Positions 17,855-27,204 of a stretch of 64,000 nucleotides of DNA are shown in pieces; positions within the stretch are counted from its first letter, which is position 1; the number at the start of each line of letters is the position of its first letter. This DNA comes from Phycisphaeraceae bacterium. Lineage in GTDB: Bacteria; Planctomycetota; Phycisphaerae; Phycisphaerales; UBA1924. The stretch is from positions 434,001-498,000 of the forward strand of contig JACKHB010000003.1 of assembly GCA_020639195.1 (NCBI GenBank), written 5' to 3'. A program made the position numbers and the translations under genes. The notes beneath the pieces are model-generated. The model was not told the DNA's origin and did not search any database. It saw only the letters and a program-made list of their open reading frames with translations.

Positions 17855-18291
17855 TCAGCCGCCGCTGGGGCTGAACGTGGCACCGGGAAGGACATCGAAG
17901 CTCACGAACTGGCCGATCTCGAAGTCCTCGACCTTCTGGCCGCGCTCGATCGGCGTGCAGTGGATGGGCACGCCCGCGTTGACGACCAGCGCATCATCCG
18001 AGATGGCGATGATTGCTCCCTGTACGCGGCGTGGCGGGCCGTATACGGGCTCGACATACCTGCCGCCCGATCCGACGCGGTCGATCCGGCGCGCCTGGGC
18101 TCGAATCGTGCCGATGATCCGCTTTCCGAGCGGACCCGGGGCCGTTCCGGTGGGCTTCAGGTGCATCCTGTAGCTCGTGTTGGGAAACTCGAGCACGACA
18201 TACGCGGGAACGCCCGCGGCGGCCGGCCCGATCTCGGCCAGTGTGCCTCGCGCCAGCGCCGGATCGATCCTTGAGGTTGGAGCGGGATTGA

Positions 18292-18295
<4 letters not shown>
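17855..18295 (-). CDS. Conserved-looking hypothetical protein
   Basis: 146 residues from the ATG at 18295, whose ATGA overlaps the stop of the upstream amidotransferase gene; this decides the start. No signal peptide or membrane helix. The central part is beta-rich (YVVLEFPNTSYRMHLKPTG; GAIIAISDDALVVNAGVPIHCTP). The codon use is coding-like. I do not recognise the family. Coupling to the pabA/trpG-type gene suggests shared expression but not a shared pathway. It converges with the EamA gene with only 3 bases between the stops. Confidence 0.6.
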
Positions 18296-19008
<713 letters not shown>

Positions 19009-19110
19009 CGCGAATTCCACGACCGAGCCCAATCCGCAGCGCGGATCATTGAGGGGCCGGATAGGTCATTCCAACTTCGGGCCGTTGGATGGGGCCACGC
19101 CGTCGAGCAC

Positions 19111-19116
19111 TACGAT
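19111..19116 (+). promoter_or_regulatory. -10-like box 6 bases before selB
   Basis: TACGAT followed by TCGAGT and the GTG start. No ribosome site is seen, so transcription from here would give a leaderless selB message. No good -35 is visible. One of several similar cases in this window. Confidence 0.4.
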
Positions 19117-19122
19117 TCGAGT

Positions 19123-21075
19123 GTGGACAGGCCAACGGTCATTCTCGGGACGGCGGGCCACATCGATCATGGCAAGACGGCGCTGGTTCGAGCCCTGACC
19201 GGGATCGACACGGACCGGCTGCCAGAGGAGCAAGCCCGAGGGATCACCATCGACATCGGCTTCGCGAGGCTCGACCTGCCGGGGGTGCAGGTCGCCATCG
19301 TGGATGTGCCCGGACACGAGCGATTTGTGCGGAACATGCTCGCGGGCGCTTCGGGCATCGATGTGGCGTTGCTGGTCGTCGCGGCTGACGACTCGATCAT
19401 GCCCCAGACACGCGAGCATCTGGCCGTGCTGCGGCTCCTGGGCGTATCAAGCGGGCTGATAGCCATCACCAAGTGCGATCTGGTGGATCACACGTGGGCG
19501 TCCATGGTCGAGGACGAGATCCGCGCGCTGGTCGCGGGGACGTTTCTCGAAGGCCAGCCGATGATCCGAACCTCGGCGACGACAGGGCTCGGAATCGCCA
19601 CACTCGCCGAGGCCATCGAGTCCCAGTGCGGCGGGGTCCGGCGCGGGCGGAGCGGCGAGCCTTTTCGCGTGGCCATCGATCGGGCCTTTCTCGTTCGCGG
19701 GGTGGGGACGGTCGTGACCGGCACGGTCTGGTCCGGAACGATCTCCAGGGACTCCGAGGTCGAGTGGCTGCCGCCGGGTCGCACGCTTCGGGTCAAGGGC
19801 CTGCAGGTCCATGGCGAGTCCGTCGATCGAGTCGATCGTGGTGAACGGGCGGCCCTGAGCCTGGTCGGTGTGCACCACAGCGAGATCCGGCGCGGGCACG
19901 AGCTGGCCGAGCCCGGCGCGCTGGCATCGACTCGACTGCTGTCGGTGCGCCTCGAGTCGCTCGAAGGCTCGCCCTGGGCTCTGCGTCATCGGGCGCGACT
20001 TCGGCTTCACCTCGGGACCACCGAGGTCGGGGCATCTCTTCGCCTTCTGGCGGACAGCGCCATCGAGCCCGGCAGCACGGGTCTGGCCCAGTTGGTGTGC
20101 GCTGAGCCGGTCGTCGCGAGGGTCGGACAGGCGTTTGTCGTGCGGAGCGAGTCGCCCGTGGTGACTCTCGGGGGCGGGCGTGTTTTGCAGGCCCTCGCTC
20201 GTCCTATCCGGCGGCGCGATGCCGCATCGCTGCGCTGGCTGGAACAGATTGAGAGCCAAGACGCGATGGCCCGCGCAGGAGCCGCGATTGCGCTGATGGG
20301 GACCCGGCCATGGGCTGCCCATGACTTGTGGCGCGAGGCCGGTGCCGATCGGGATTCGACTCGGGAACTCCTTGGACGCCTGCGCGAAGCCGGAGAGACG
20401 CTCGAGCTGAGCAGCGGTGAATCATCGATTCAGTTGCACCGCGCCGTGGTCGCCGAAATCGAGGCTCGCATCGTGCGGGTCTTGGAGCGGAGGCACCAGG
20501 CGGAGCCGGATCGAGTCGCCCAGCCGCGCGAGCGAATCGAGACAGACCTGGGCTACCTCTCCCCAGACGTCCTCAACGCCCTGCTCCAGCGGTTGGTGGG
20601 CGCCGGGCGAGTTCGGGAAGATCCCGCAGGCTTGGCCCTCGCCCAGTTCCAAGTGCCGGGAGCGGATGCCGCGGCTCAACGGTCGCGCCGGGCCGTGGCC
20701 TGCATCGATCAGGGCGGATTCTCCCCTCCTTCGACCGAAGAGATCGCGACAGACCTGGCAATGCGGGAGGCAGACGTGCGGGCCGCGCTCACGTCGGCGG
20801 CCCGGGCCGGTGAGGTCGTGCACATCGGCGGCGGATGGCACTTGTCGGCGTCGAACGCCCGAGAACTCGAGGCGCGAGTTCTCATGTTGCTGGCCGAGAA
20901 GGGATCTCTCACCGTCAGCCAGATTCGCGACGCCCTCGCGACCACTCGCAAGTACGCCGTACCACTGTGCGAGTATCTTGATCGGATCGGAATCACGCGC
21001 CGTCGTGGGGACTCGCGGATCGCCGGGCCACGTGCGGTGCCGGGATCACATGCCGAGGTTCGAAAGAGCTCATGA
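19123..21075 (+). CDS. selB: Selenocysteine-specific translation elongation factor SelB
   Basis: 650 residues from the GTG at 19123 (VDRPTVILGTAGHIDHGKT). GTPase motifs: G1 AGHIDHGKT, G2 region RGITIDIGFA, G3 DVPGHE, G4 TKCDL. EF-Tu-like beta-barrel domains follow, then C-terminal winged-helix repeats (for example KGSLTVSQIRDALATTRKYA) that in SelB bind the SECIS hairpin of the mRNA. It delivers Sec-tRNA(Sec) to in-frame UGA codons. The length agrees with the family. The stop overlaps the selA start as ATGA. A longer frame into the upstream region was rejected because it has no SelB similarity and runs antisense to pabA. Confidence 0.95.
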   Translation: MDRPTVILGTAGHIDHGKTALVRALTGIDTDRLPEEQARGITIDIGFARLDLPGVQVAIVDVPGHERFVRNMLAGASGIDVALLVVAADDSIMPQTREHLAVLRLLGVSSGLIAITKCDLVDHTWASMVEDEIRALVAGTFLEGQPMIRTSATTGLGIATLAEAIESQCGGVRRGRSGEPFRVAIDRAFLVRGVGTVVTGTVWSGTISRDSEVEWLPPGRTLRVKGLQVHGESVDRVDRGERAALSLVGVHHSEIRRGHELAEPGALASTRLLSVRLESLEGSPWALRHRARLRLHLGTTEVGASLRLLADSAIEPGSTGLAQLVCAEPVVARVGQAFVVRSESPVVTLGGGRVLQALARPIRRRDAASLRWLEQIESQDAMARAGAAIALMGTRPWAAHDLWREAGADRDSTRELLGRLREAGETLELSSGESSIQLHRAVVAEIEARIVRVLERRHQAEPDRVAQPRERIETDLGYLSPDVLNALLQRLVGAGRVREDPAGLALAQFQVPGADAAAQRSRRAVACIDQGGFSPPSTEEIATDLAMREADVRAALTSAARAGEVVHIGGGWHLSASNARELEARVLMLLAEKGSLTVSQIRDALATTRKYAVPLCEYLDRIGITRRRGDSRIAGPRAVPGSHAEVRKSS

Positions 21076-22541
21076 CCCAGCACGCAAACCCCGATCGAGA
21101 CGTTGACGCGCTCCGAGGTTTGCCGGCGGTGCACGAGATCGTGTCTCGGCTGGAGAGCGAAGGCTGGTCACCACGAATCGGTCGCGCCGTTGTGCGCCGA
21201 GTAGCGAGAGAGGCGATCGGCGCGTGCCGTGAGCGGGTTGCGAAGGGCGCGCTCGCGGACGTCGATCTCGCCTCGATTCTCCAGGACGCAAGGCGACGAG
21301 CCGCGGCAGAGGATCGGCCCGCGCTCGGGCCAGCCATCAACGCGACGGGTGTGTTGCTGCACACGGGCCTCGGGCGCGCGGCGCTCGCGGCCCGTGCCGC
21401 CGATGTGCTCAGGCAGGTCGGCGCGGGTCATGCGCCGGTCGAGGTCGACCCCGCCAGCGGCGCTCGCGGCACGCGGACGGCCCTGTCACGATCGCTGCTC
21501 ACCGAGTTGACCGGGGCCGAATCGGCCACGGTCGTCAACAACGCCGCCGCCGCGCTGGCGCTGACGCTGGCCGTGTCGGCCCACGGCCGCGAGGTCATCG
21601 TGTCCCGCGGTGAACTCGTGGAAATCGGGGGGAGCTTCCGGATTCCCGAGATCATCGAGGCGGGGGGGGCCACGCTCCGCGAGGTGGGCACAACGAACAG
21701 AACGCGGGCGGAGGACTACGAGCGCGCGATCGACGGGCGCACCGGCGCCATCCTCAAGGTCCACTGCTCGAACTTCCGCATCGAGGGCTTCACGCACGAC
21801 GCGTCGATTGCGGAACTCGCGTCTCTCGCCCGTGCGCGTTCCATTCCCCTCGTCCACGACATCGGGTCTGGACTGCTCACGCCCCTGGCACAACTCCCGA
21901 GCGAGCCCGACGCGACCGGTTCAATCGCCGCGGGCGCAGACGCCGTGCTGTTCAGCGGCGACAAGCTGCTCGGTGGCCCGCAGTCGGGGATCATCGTCGG
22001 CAGGCATGTGCTCATTGAGCGGATCGAAGCCCACCCATTGATGCGCGCCCTCCGAGTGGACAAGCTCACGCTCTGTGCGCTCATGGAGACGCTGCGACTG
22101 CACCGCGATGCGGACCTCGCCCGCGGAGAGATTCCCGTGCTCCGGGCCATCGTCGAACCGGTGAAAGCGCTGCAAGCGCGCGCGGCTCATCTTGCCGACT
22201 CGCTCTCGCGGCTCGATCACGCGCGCGCCACAGTGGTCGAGACCACCGCGTTTCTCGGAGGGGGCTCGAATCCGGCCGAGGCGATGCCCAGCGTCGGGGT
22301 GGAGATCACTTCAGAAGCGATGAACGAGCACGACCTCGCCCGGGCCTTGCGTCTGGCGGTCCCCGGCGTGTGGGGCCGTCTCCGGGGGGGCGCTGTGCTC
22401 CTGGACCTTCGCAGCGTGCTGCCCGAGCAGGACGCCGCGCTCTGTTCGGTCGTGAGCGATGTGCTCTCGGGCGGAAGCGCGGACGCAGACGTTCCGGACC
22501 GACCTAGACCACAACGACCAACGATTCCTCGCGAGGAATGA
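21072..22541 (+). CDS. selA: L-seryl-tRNA(Sec) selenium transferase SelA
   Basis: 489 residues, PLP-dependent. The PLP lysine is K298 in SGDKLLGGPQSG. Upstream landmarks include INATGVLLHTGLGR, VVNNAAAALALTLA and GTTNRTRAEDYERAI, all SelA hallmarks. It converts Ser-tRNA(Sec) to Sec-tRNA(Sec) using selenophosphate, as a ring-shaped decamer. Translationally coupled to selB by ATGA. Its 3' end overlaps the 3' end of the convergent selD by 38 bases. tRNA(Sec) itself is not in the window. Confidence 0.95.
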   Translation: MTQHANPDRDVDALRGLPAVHEIVSRLESEGWSPRIGRAVVRRVAREAIGACRERVAKGALADVDLASILQDARRRAAAEDRPALGPAINATGVLLHTGLGRAALAARAADVLRQVGAGHAPVEVDPASGARGTRTALSRSLLTELTGAESATVVNNAAAALALTLAVSAHGREVIVSRGELVEIGGSFRIPEIIEAGGATLREVGTTNRTRAEDYERAIDGRTGAILKVHCSNFRIEGFTHDASIAELASLARARSIPLVHDIGSGLLTPLAQLPSEPDATGSIAAGADAVLFSGDKLLGGPQSGIIVGRHVLIERIEAHPLMRALRVDKLTLCALMETLRLHRDADLARGEIPVLRAIVEPVKALQARAAHLADSLSRLDHARATVVETTAFLGGGSNPAEAMPSVGVEITSEAMNEHDLARALRLAVPGVWGRLRGGAVLLDLRSVLPEQDAALCSVVSDVLSGGSADADVPDRPRPQRPTIPREE

Positions 22542-23559
22542 CCTCGCCCACGATGGCCGCCGCGCCGTCGCCGGATGCGCGCAGCGCAGCGCACAACGCA
22601 TCGGCGCGGTCCTTCGCGATGCAGAGCAGCAAGCCCCCCGATGTCTGGGGGTCGTACGCCAGTTCCCGCAGCGCGGGCTGAACGTCCTGGCCCACAAGGC
22701 AGTCGGGCGCGCCCTCTCGATTCGTGCGGCTGGCGCCGGATCGATTCTCGACGATCGCCAGGTCCAGGGCCCCATCGAGAATCGGCAGCGCCGAGGCCCG
22801 CACGCGCAGCGTGACACCGCTGGCCAGCGCGACCTCTCTCGCGTGTCCGACCACTCCAAAGCCCGTGACGTCCGTGGCGCAGCGGACGCCGAACTCCACG
22901 GCGATCCGCGAGGCATCGGAGTTGAGCCGGATCATGCTGGCGGTCGCCGCGTCGAGCGCGACCGCGGGACATCGATCGCCCCTGAGCGCCGTCGTGATCA
23001 CGCCCGTGCCCAGCCCCTTGGTCAGCACGAGCGCCTCGCCCGCCCCGGCGCTGTCGTTGGTCATCATGCGTGACGGATCGACGACGCCCGTGACGGCCTG
23101 GCCGAACTTGATCTCCGCATCACGGACCGAGTGCCCGCCGACGACGACCGCTCCGGCCGCGATCACCCGCTCGCTCGCCCCTCGAAGGATCTGCTCGAGG
23201 ATCGCGAGGTCCAGCTCCTTGTCGGGGAAACCCACGATGTTGAGCGCGGTGCGGGGCGTGGCGCCCATGGCGTACAGATCGCTCAGCGCGTTGGCCGAGG
23301 CGATCTGCCCGTAGACGTACGGATCGTCCACGACCGGCGGGAAGAAGTCGAGCGACTGGACGATGGCCAGTCCGGGCGCGAGCTGATAGACCCCGGCGTC
23401 GCTCATGTGGTCAGCGCCCACGAGCAACGCGGGATCGGCGAACGAGGGCAAGTTTCGCACGACCTGTGCGACGCTCCGAGAGGAGAGCTTCCCGGCTCAC
23501 CCGGCGCACTGGCTGTAGCTCAGCAGGCGCCGCTGCCGACCCGAGATGCCATCGGGCAT
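22504..23559 (-). CDS. selD: Selenophosphate synthase SelD, itself a selenoprotein (in-frame UGA at codon 21)
   Basis: The conventional open frame begins only at 23460 and lacks the catalytic N-terminus. Reading upstream through one UGA (23497-23499) restores it: from the ATG at 23559 the protein starts MPDGISGRQRRLLSYSQ and continues CAG-U-AGKLSSRSV into the SelD body (NLPSFADPALLVG, ADHMSDAG, DFFPPVVDDPYVYGQIA). U21 and K24 fall where E. coli SelD has its catalytic Cys17 and Lys20. GGAG lies 7 bases before the ATG. The full length is 351 residues, normal for the family. It makes selenophosphate from selenide and ATP for SelA. tRNA-Glu lies 49 bases upstream on the same strand. A simple gene caller would truncate this gene. 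Confidence 0.93.
23497..23499 (-). other. Selenocysteine (UGA) codon of selD
   Basis: In-frame TGA in the context Cys-Ala-Gly-UGA-Ala-Gly-Lys. The sequence starting 8 bases downstream can form a short hairpin (GCTCT...GGAGC or CTCC/GGAG), compatible with a bacterial SECIS in position, but the stem is short and the loop lacks a clear apical G-U, so the element is not certain. Confidence 0.85.
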
Positions 23560-23608
23560 GGAGGTGCTCCACAGCGCGGGCCGCGAGGGCCGACCGACGC
23601 CGACAAAG

Positions 23609-23683
23609 CGACCCCAACGGGATTCGAACCCGTGTTACCAGGATGAAAACCTGGTGTCCTGGACCTGACTAGACGATGGGGTC
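23609..23683 (-). tRNA. tRNA-Glu (anticodon UUC)
   Basis: 75 bases with a complete cloverleaf. The acceptor stem GACCCCA/TGGGGTC has 7 pairs and discriminator G. The D-arm includes GTCTAG...GGAC. The anticodon stem CCAGG/CCTGG encloses the loop TTTTCAT with anticodon TTC. The T-arm CGGGTTCGAATCCCG is perfect. The 3' CCA is not encoded. selD follows 49 bases downstream on the same strand, so the two are probably transcribed together. Confidence 0.97.
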
Positions 23684-23697
23684 GGAGATCCGGGCCG

Positions 23698-23703
23698 ATT
23701 CTA
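23698..23703 (-). promoter_or_regulatory. -10 box of the tRNA-Glu/selD transcript
   Basis: TAGAAT (minus strand), 14 bases upstream of the tRNA 5' end, the expected spacing for a start point a few bases before the tRNA. The same hexamer serves acpP. No clear -35 is seen. Confidence 0.5.
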
Positions 23704-23790
23704 GCCCGATATGAAGCAGCCGCCCCCTCACTCAGATCCGCGCTCGACTCGGCTCGCACACTTGGGTGGACTGGGCAAGGAATTGATTCG

Positions 23791-24096
23791 ATGGTCAACG
23801 GCATGAGCGAGCACGCCCGCCGAGCCAAGCCCGAAGTCCAGTCGATCCTGGCGATCGCGCTCATGGGTGGTGCGCTCTTCCTTGTGGACCGCCTGATGCA
23901 GCCCTCGGAATCGATGGCCGAGCAACCAACCCGACCCTCGCTTGGTTCGCTCGAGAGGCACGACCAACGCGTGCTCATTCTCGGCGGGGAGCGGGTCAGC
24001 TTTGTCGACGCCAACGAGCCCGGCCGCGAGGTCGCCCCAAGCCCCGAGGGCTCGACCCGCCTGATGATGGTCACCGAGTCCGATCAGGGCTGGTAG
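23791..24096 (+). CDS. Small hypothetical protein with one membrane segment
   Basis: 101 residues. AAGGAA lies about 10 bases before the ATG at 23791; ATG 23803 is an alternative. A single hydrophobic segment (VQSILAIALMGGALFLV) near residues 17-33 suggests a membrane-anchored protein with a soluble C-terminus (RVLILGGERVSFVDANEPG) that resembles a short beta-rich domain. Not recognised. It stands alone between the tRNA-Glu promoter and nadD. Confidence 0.55.
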   Translation: MVNGMSEHARRAKPEVQSILAIALMGGALFLVDRLMQPSESMAEQPTRPSLGSLERHDQRVLILGGERVSFVDANEPGREVAPSPEGSTRLMMVTESDQGW

Positions 24097-24133
24097 CCAT
24101 CCGAGACACTCGCCGTCGGATCTACCATGGGCG

Positions 24134-24841
24134 GTGTCCGAGCCGGCCGAATCCCGGATCACCCCATTGCCCATCCCGCGGGCCTGCTCTTCGGTGCTGG
24201 TCTTTGGTGGAACCTTCGACCCACCCACTCGGGCCCACATCGTGCTCGCCGAGGCGGCCAGGGACTTCGCGGCACACGACGCCCTGCTGGTATTCGTCCC
24301 GGCGGCTCGCTCGCCCCATAAGGACGATGCGCCCTGCGCTTCCGACGACGCCCGCCTCGCGATGCTCCTCGCGGCGATCGCCGGGGTCCGCCATGCCTGC
24401 GTGTGGACCGACGAGATCGACCGAACGCCCGCGGGAGTCCCAAGCTTCACGTTCGACACCGTCTCCCGAGCGCTTCGAGTGGTGCGGCCTGGAGTCTCGC
24501 TTCGCCTCCTGATCGGCGCCGATCAGGCCGCGTCGTTTCACCGCTGGCGAGAGGCGAGGTGGCTCTTTGAAAAGGCCGCTCCGCTGGTCATGCCGAGAGC
24601 GCCGTACGAGGAGGCGGAGGCCCTCGTGGCGGCGCTGCGAGGCGCTGGATACTGGTCCGAGGCAGACATCGCCAGGTGGCGAGAGGCGTTCGTTCCCGTG
24701 CCGATCCTGCGCACCTGCGCAACGCGCGTGCGCAACCTGCTCCGGCGGTTCGGGCCGGATCACCCAGAGGTCGAGGAGTCGCTGACGCCGGCGGTGCTGG
24801 CCGAGATCCGGTCCAGAAGCCTGTACGCCACTCAGAGCTGA
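24134..24841 (+). CDS. nadD: Nicotinate-nucleotide adenylyltransferase
   Basis: 235 residues from a GTG. The nucleotidyltransferase signature is VFGGTFDPPTRAH, where the usual (H/T)xGH reads TRAH, so the second glycine is replaced by alanine. SFTFDTVSRAL and LLIGADQAASFHRW match the NadD middle region, and CATRVRNLLRR stands for the ISSTxIR motif, with Cys for the first Ser. The enzyme adenylates nicotinate mononucleotide for NAD synthesis. TACCAT 5 bases before the start suggests a leaderless message. The last 10 bases overlap the convergent FliN-like gene. Confidence 0.85.
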   Translation: MSEPAESRITPLPIPRACSSVLVFGGTFDPPTRAHIVLAEAARDFAAHDALLVFVPAARSPHKDDAPCASDDARLAMLLAAIAGVRHACVWTDEIDRTPAGVPSFTFDTVSRALRVVRPGVSLRLLIGADQAASFHRWREARWLFEKAAPLVMPRAPYEEAEALVAALRGAGYWSEADIARWREAFVPVPILRTCATRVRNLLRRFGPDHPEVEESLTPAVLAEIRSRSLYATQS

Positions 24842-25155
24842 CCCGCGAGCAGTCCCTGGGCGATCGAATCGATGTCGTCGTCGTCCTCGGGCTGGGTCGC
24901 CGCGGCAACCCGCGTCGACACGTCCCCGACGAACGAGAGCCGGATCCCAAAGTTCTCGCCGACCTTGACGGCGTGGCCCGCACCGATCACCCGGTTGTTG
25001 ACCATCAGATCGAGGTCCTCGTCCGCCCGCTTCTCGAGCTCGAGGATCGCCCCCGGGGCCAGCATCAGCACCTGCTCGACGGTCATGCGCGTCTCGGCCA
25101 ATCGCACGATGATCGGCACCTCGAGCTTCAGGATGGCGTGTGGGTCCGAGGGCAT
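24832..25155 (-). CDS. FliN/SpoA-domain protein
   Basis: 107 residues from the ATG at 25155. The SpoA (FliM/FliN C-terminal) domain is clear: LKLEVPIIVRLAETRMTVEQVLMLAPGAILELEK, then EDLDLMVNNRVIGAGHAVKVGENFGIRLSFVG. In flagella this domain forms the C-ring switch; SpoA proteins also occur in type III secretion. No other flagellar gene is near. The protein has a short acidic C-terminal extension (QPEDDDDIDSIAQG). Either a dispersed flagellar gene, plausible in this lineage, or a SpoA protein with another job. Confidence 0.8.
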   Translation of the reverse strand: MPSDPHAILKLEVPIIVRLAETRMTVEQVLMLAPGAILELEKRADEDLDLMVNNRVIGAGHAVKVGENFGIRLSFVGDVSTRVAAATQPEDDDDIDSIAQGLLAGQL

Positions 25156-25203
25156 GGCGTCTCCGCGGCGTGGCCGGCCGGGGAAACGCAATCCGCGTGC
25201 CGG

Positions 25204-26490
25204 TCAATCGGAGAATCGGCCGACGATCAGGGTGACATTGTGCCCGCCGAAGCCGAACGTGTTGTTCATGGCGTATCGGACCGGGCGTTCCCTCGCCTCC
25301 CACGCGACCAGATCGATGTCGAACTGCTCCTCGGGATCATCGAGGTTGATCGTGGGGGGGATCACGCCATCCCGGACCGAGTGAACACACGCAATCATCT
25401 CGACGGCGCCGCTGGCGCCCAGGCAATGCCCGTGCATGGACTTGGTCGAACTCATGAGCAGCCGGCCCGACCGGCTCTTGCGGGCATAGTCCCCAAAGAC
25501 GCTGAGCACCGCGGCTACCTCCGCGTCATCTCCGAGCGGGGTGCTCGTCCCATGCGCGTTCACGTAGTCGATCTGTTCTGCGTTCAATCCCGCGTCGATC
25601 AGCGCGTACTTCATCGACCGCGCCGCCCCCCGGCCCTCGGGGTCCGGGGCCGTGATGTGGGCGGCGTCTGAGCTGTTCCCGAAGCCGTATAGCTCGGCGA
25701 GGATCGGTGCGCCCCGCTTGCGAGCGTGCGACAGAGTCTCGATAACGAAGAACGCGGCGCCCTCGGCCAGGACGAATCCGTCCCGCTTGCGATCGAACGG
25801 TCGGCTCGCGGCCTCGGGCTGGTCGTTCCGCGTGCTCAGCGCTCGCATGGTCGAGAACGCGCCGATGCACAGCGGCGTGATCGCGGCCTCGCAGCCGCCG
25901 GCGATCATGACATCCGCCAAGCCGCGACGGAGGTACTGCATCGCGTCACCGATCGCGTGGCCCGAACTCGCGCACGCCGTGGCATGGGCCGAGGCGGGGC
26001 CTTCCAGGCCATAGCGGATCGAGATATTGCCCGTGGTGGCGTTCACCATCAGGCGCGGCACCGTGTGCGGGCTGATCCGATCCGGGCCCCGATCCATCAG
26101 GACGTGGAGCATCTCCTCGATCGTCCCGATCCCGCCAATGCCGGACCCCACGACCACACCGCAGCGCTCCCGGTCCATTGATGAAAAATCGATGCCCGAC
26201 CCACGGACCGCCTCGTCCGCCGCGACCAGGCCAAGCACGGCGCACCGGTCGAGCCGTCGCGCGTCCTTCTTATCCAGCGGGCCGCTCTCGAACGGATCCC
26301 AGTCCTTGACCTGCCCGGCGATCATGACGCGCCATTCGGCGTGGTAGCGGTCGAAGCCGGCGTTCTCGATCCGGCTGATCCCGCTGCGGCCTTCGCGCAT
26401 CGCCTCCCATGTGGAAAGAGCGTTGTGACCCAGGTTGGTCACTCCACCCATCCCAGTGATGACCAGCCGTTGGTCCATCGCGCGATTCAT
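25204..26490 (-). CDS. fabF: Beta-ketoacyl-ACP synthase II (FabF-type)
   Basis: 428 residues from the ATG at 26490, preceded by GGAG; ATG 26478 (MDQRLVITGMG) is an alternative. Thiolase fold with catalytic Cys173 in TACASSGHA, His in VNAHGTSTPLGD, and the second His in STKSMHGHCLGASGA; Lys in this last motif is also conserved. It elongates acyl-ACP with malonyl-ACP in fatty-acid synthesis. acpP lies 84 bases upstream on the same strand, the classical acpP-fabF order, and both probably use the acpP promoter. Confidence 0.93.
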   Translation of the reverse strand: MNRAMDQRLVITGMGGVTNLGHNALSTWEAMREGRSGISRIENAGFDRYHAEWRVMIAGQVKDWDPFESGPLDKKDARRLDRCAVLGLVAADEAVRGSGIDFSSMDRERCGVVVGSGIGGIGTIEEMLHVLMDRGPDRISPHTVPRLMVNATTGNISIRYGLEGPASAHATACASSGHAIGDAMQYLRRGLADVMIAGGCEAAITPLCIGAFSTMRALSTRNDQPEAASRPFDRKRDGFVLAEGAAFFVIETLSHARKRGAPILAELYGFGNSSDAAHITAPDPEGRGAARSMKYALIDAGLNAEQIDYVNAHGTSTPLGDDAEVAAVLSVFGDYARKSRSGRLLMSSTKSMHGHCLGASGAVEMIACVHSVRDGVIPPTINLDDPEEQFDIDLVAWEARERPVRYAMNNTFGFGGHNVTLIVGRFSD

Positions 26491-26574
26491 GGGCTCCAGC
26501 CCCGGCACGGGTCGCGAGAACCGCCTCTTGCCGACCTTGGCGGCGGGCACGGAAGCCCCTCGCCGCGGAAGAGA

Positions 26575-26823
26575 TCAGCCCGCGTCACGCGCCGACTTGA
26601 TGAAGGCGACGGCCTGCCCGACCGTCTTGATCTTCTCGGCCTCCTCGTCGGGAATGGACGTCTCGAACTCGTCCTCGAACTCCATGACGAGCTCGACCGT
26701 ATCCAGGCTGTCGGCGTGGAGGTCCTCCACGAACCGAGTGTCCCGCGAGATCTTGGTCTTCTCCGCGCCCATCTGCTGCGCGACGATCTCGATCACCTTC
26801 GATTCGATTTCCTGCTCCGTCAC
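26575..26823 (-). CDS. acpP: Acyl carrier protein
   Basis: 82 residues from the GTG at 26823, preceded by GGAGA at good spacing. The phosphopantetheine site is S39 in ADSLDTVELVM. The C-terminal half (FEDEFETSIPDEEAEKIKTV) is close to E. coli AcpP. It carries acyl chains in fatty-acid synthesis. A longer upstream frame was rejected because it lacks ACP similarity and would remove the ribosome site. Confidence 0.95.
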   Translation of the reverse strand: MTEQEIESKVIEIVAQQMGAEKTKISRDTRFVEDLHADSLDTVELVMEFEDEFETSIPDEEAEKIKTVGQAVAFIKSARDAG

Positions 26824-27204
26824 GCTCGATTCTCCAGGGAGGTCGGTCTCCGGCCCTCTGGTCCTTGCGTCCGAGGTGCGGTCGGCACCCTCCGGCGCGT
26901 CGCCCGCCACAGTAGCCTCGATTCTAGTCGTTCGCGCGGACTCCTGCCAAGGCCCGCCAGTGGTCCAGAAAAACCGATCATACGCCGATCACGCCCTGCG
27001 ATGCCGCCCGTTCGACTCTCGGACCCGGCCAACGCGCGGTCTTGCACGACTTCGCGGGGCGTGTCGGTCGTGTTGGCTCGGGCACCTCTCCCTGAGCCCC
27101 CCTCACTGCCCATGGCGTGGAGATACGACCGACGCCCGTCGATGCAACGCCCGGCGAGGCGACGGACCGCCCGTGACATCGGACCGATTCGTGCGAGGTG
27201 CTCG
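26824..27204. other. Divergent intergenic region between acpP and a DUF1444-like gene
   Basis: About 380 bases without a convincing gene on either strand; open frames here have shadow-like composition (Arg/Pro/Ser-rich). It contains the acpP promoter (26921-26950, minus strand) and, at its right end, the GAGG ribosome site for the gene starting at 27205. Nothing else recognisable. Confidence 0.5.
26921..26950 (-). promoter_or_regulatory. Sigma-70-type promoter of acpP-fabF
   Basis: On the minus strand, TTGGCA (26950-26945), an 18-base spacer, then TAGAAT (26926-26921). It lies about 100 bases before the acpP GTG. The best -35/-10 pair seen in the window. Confidence 0.65.

Noticed and set aside
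19009..23608. tRNA-Sec near selB, selA or selD
   Set aside because: The gaps 19009-19122 and 23461-23608 were read on both strands; no long-acceptor tRNA with a UCA anticodon was found. The only tRNA is Glu (UUC).
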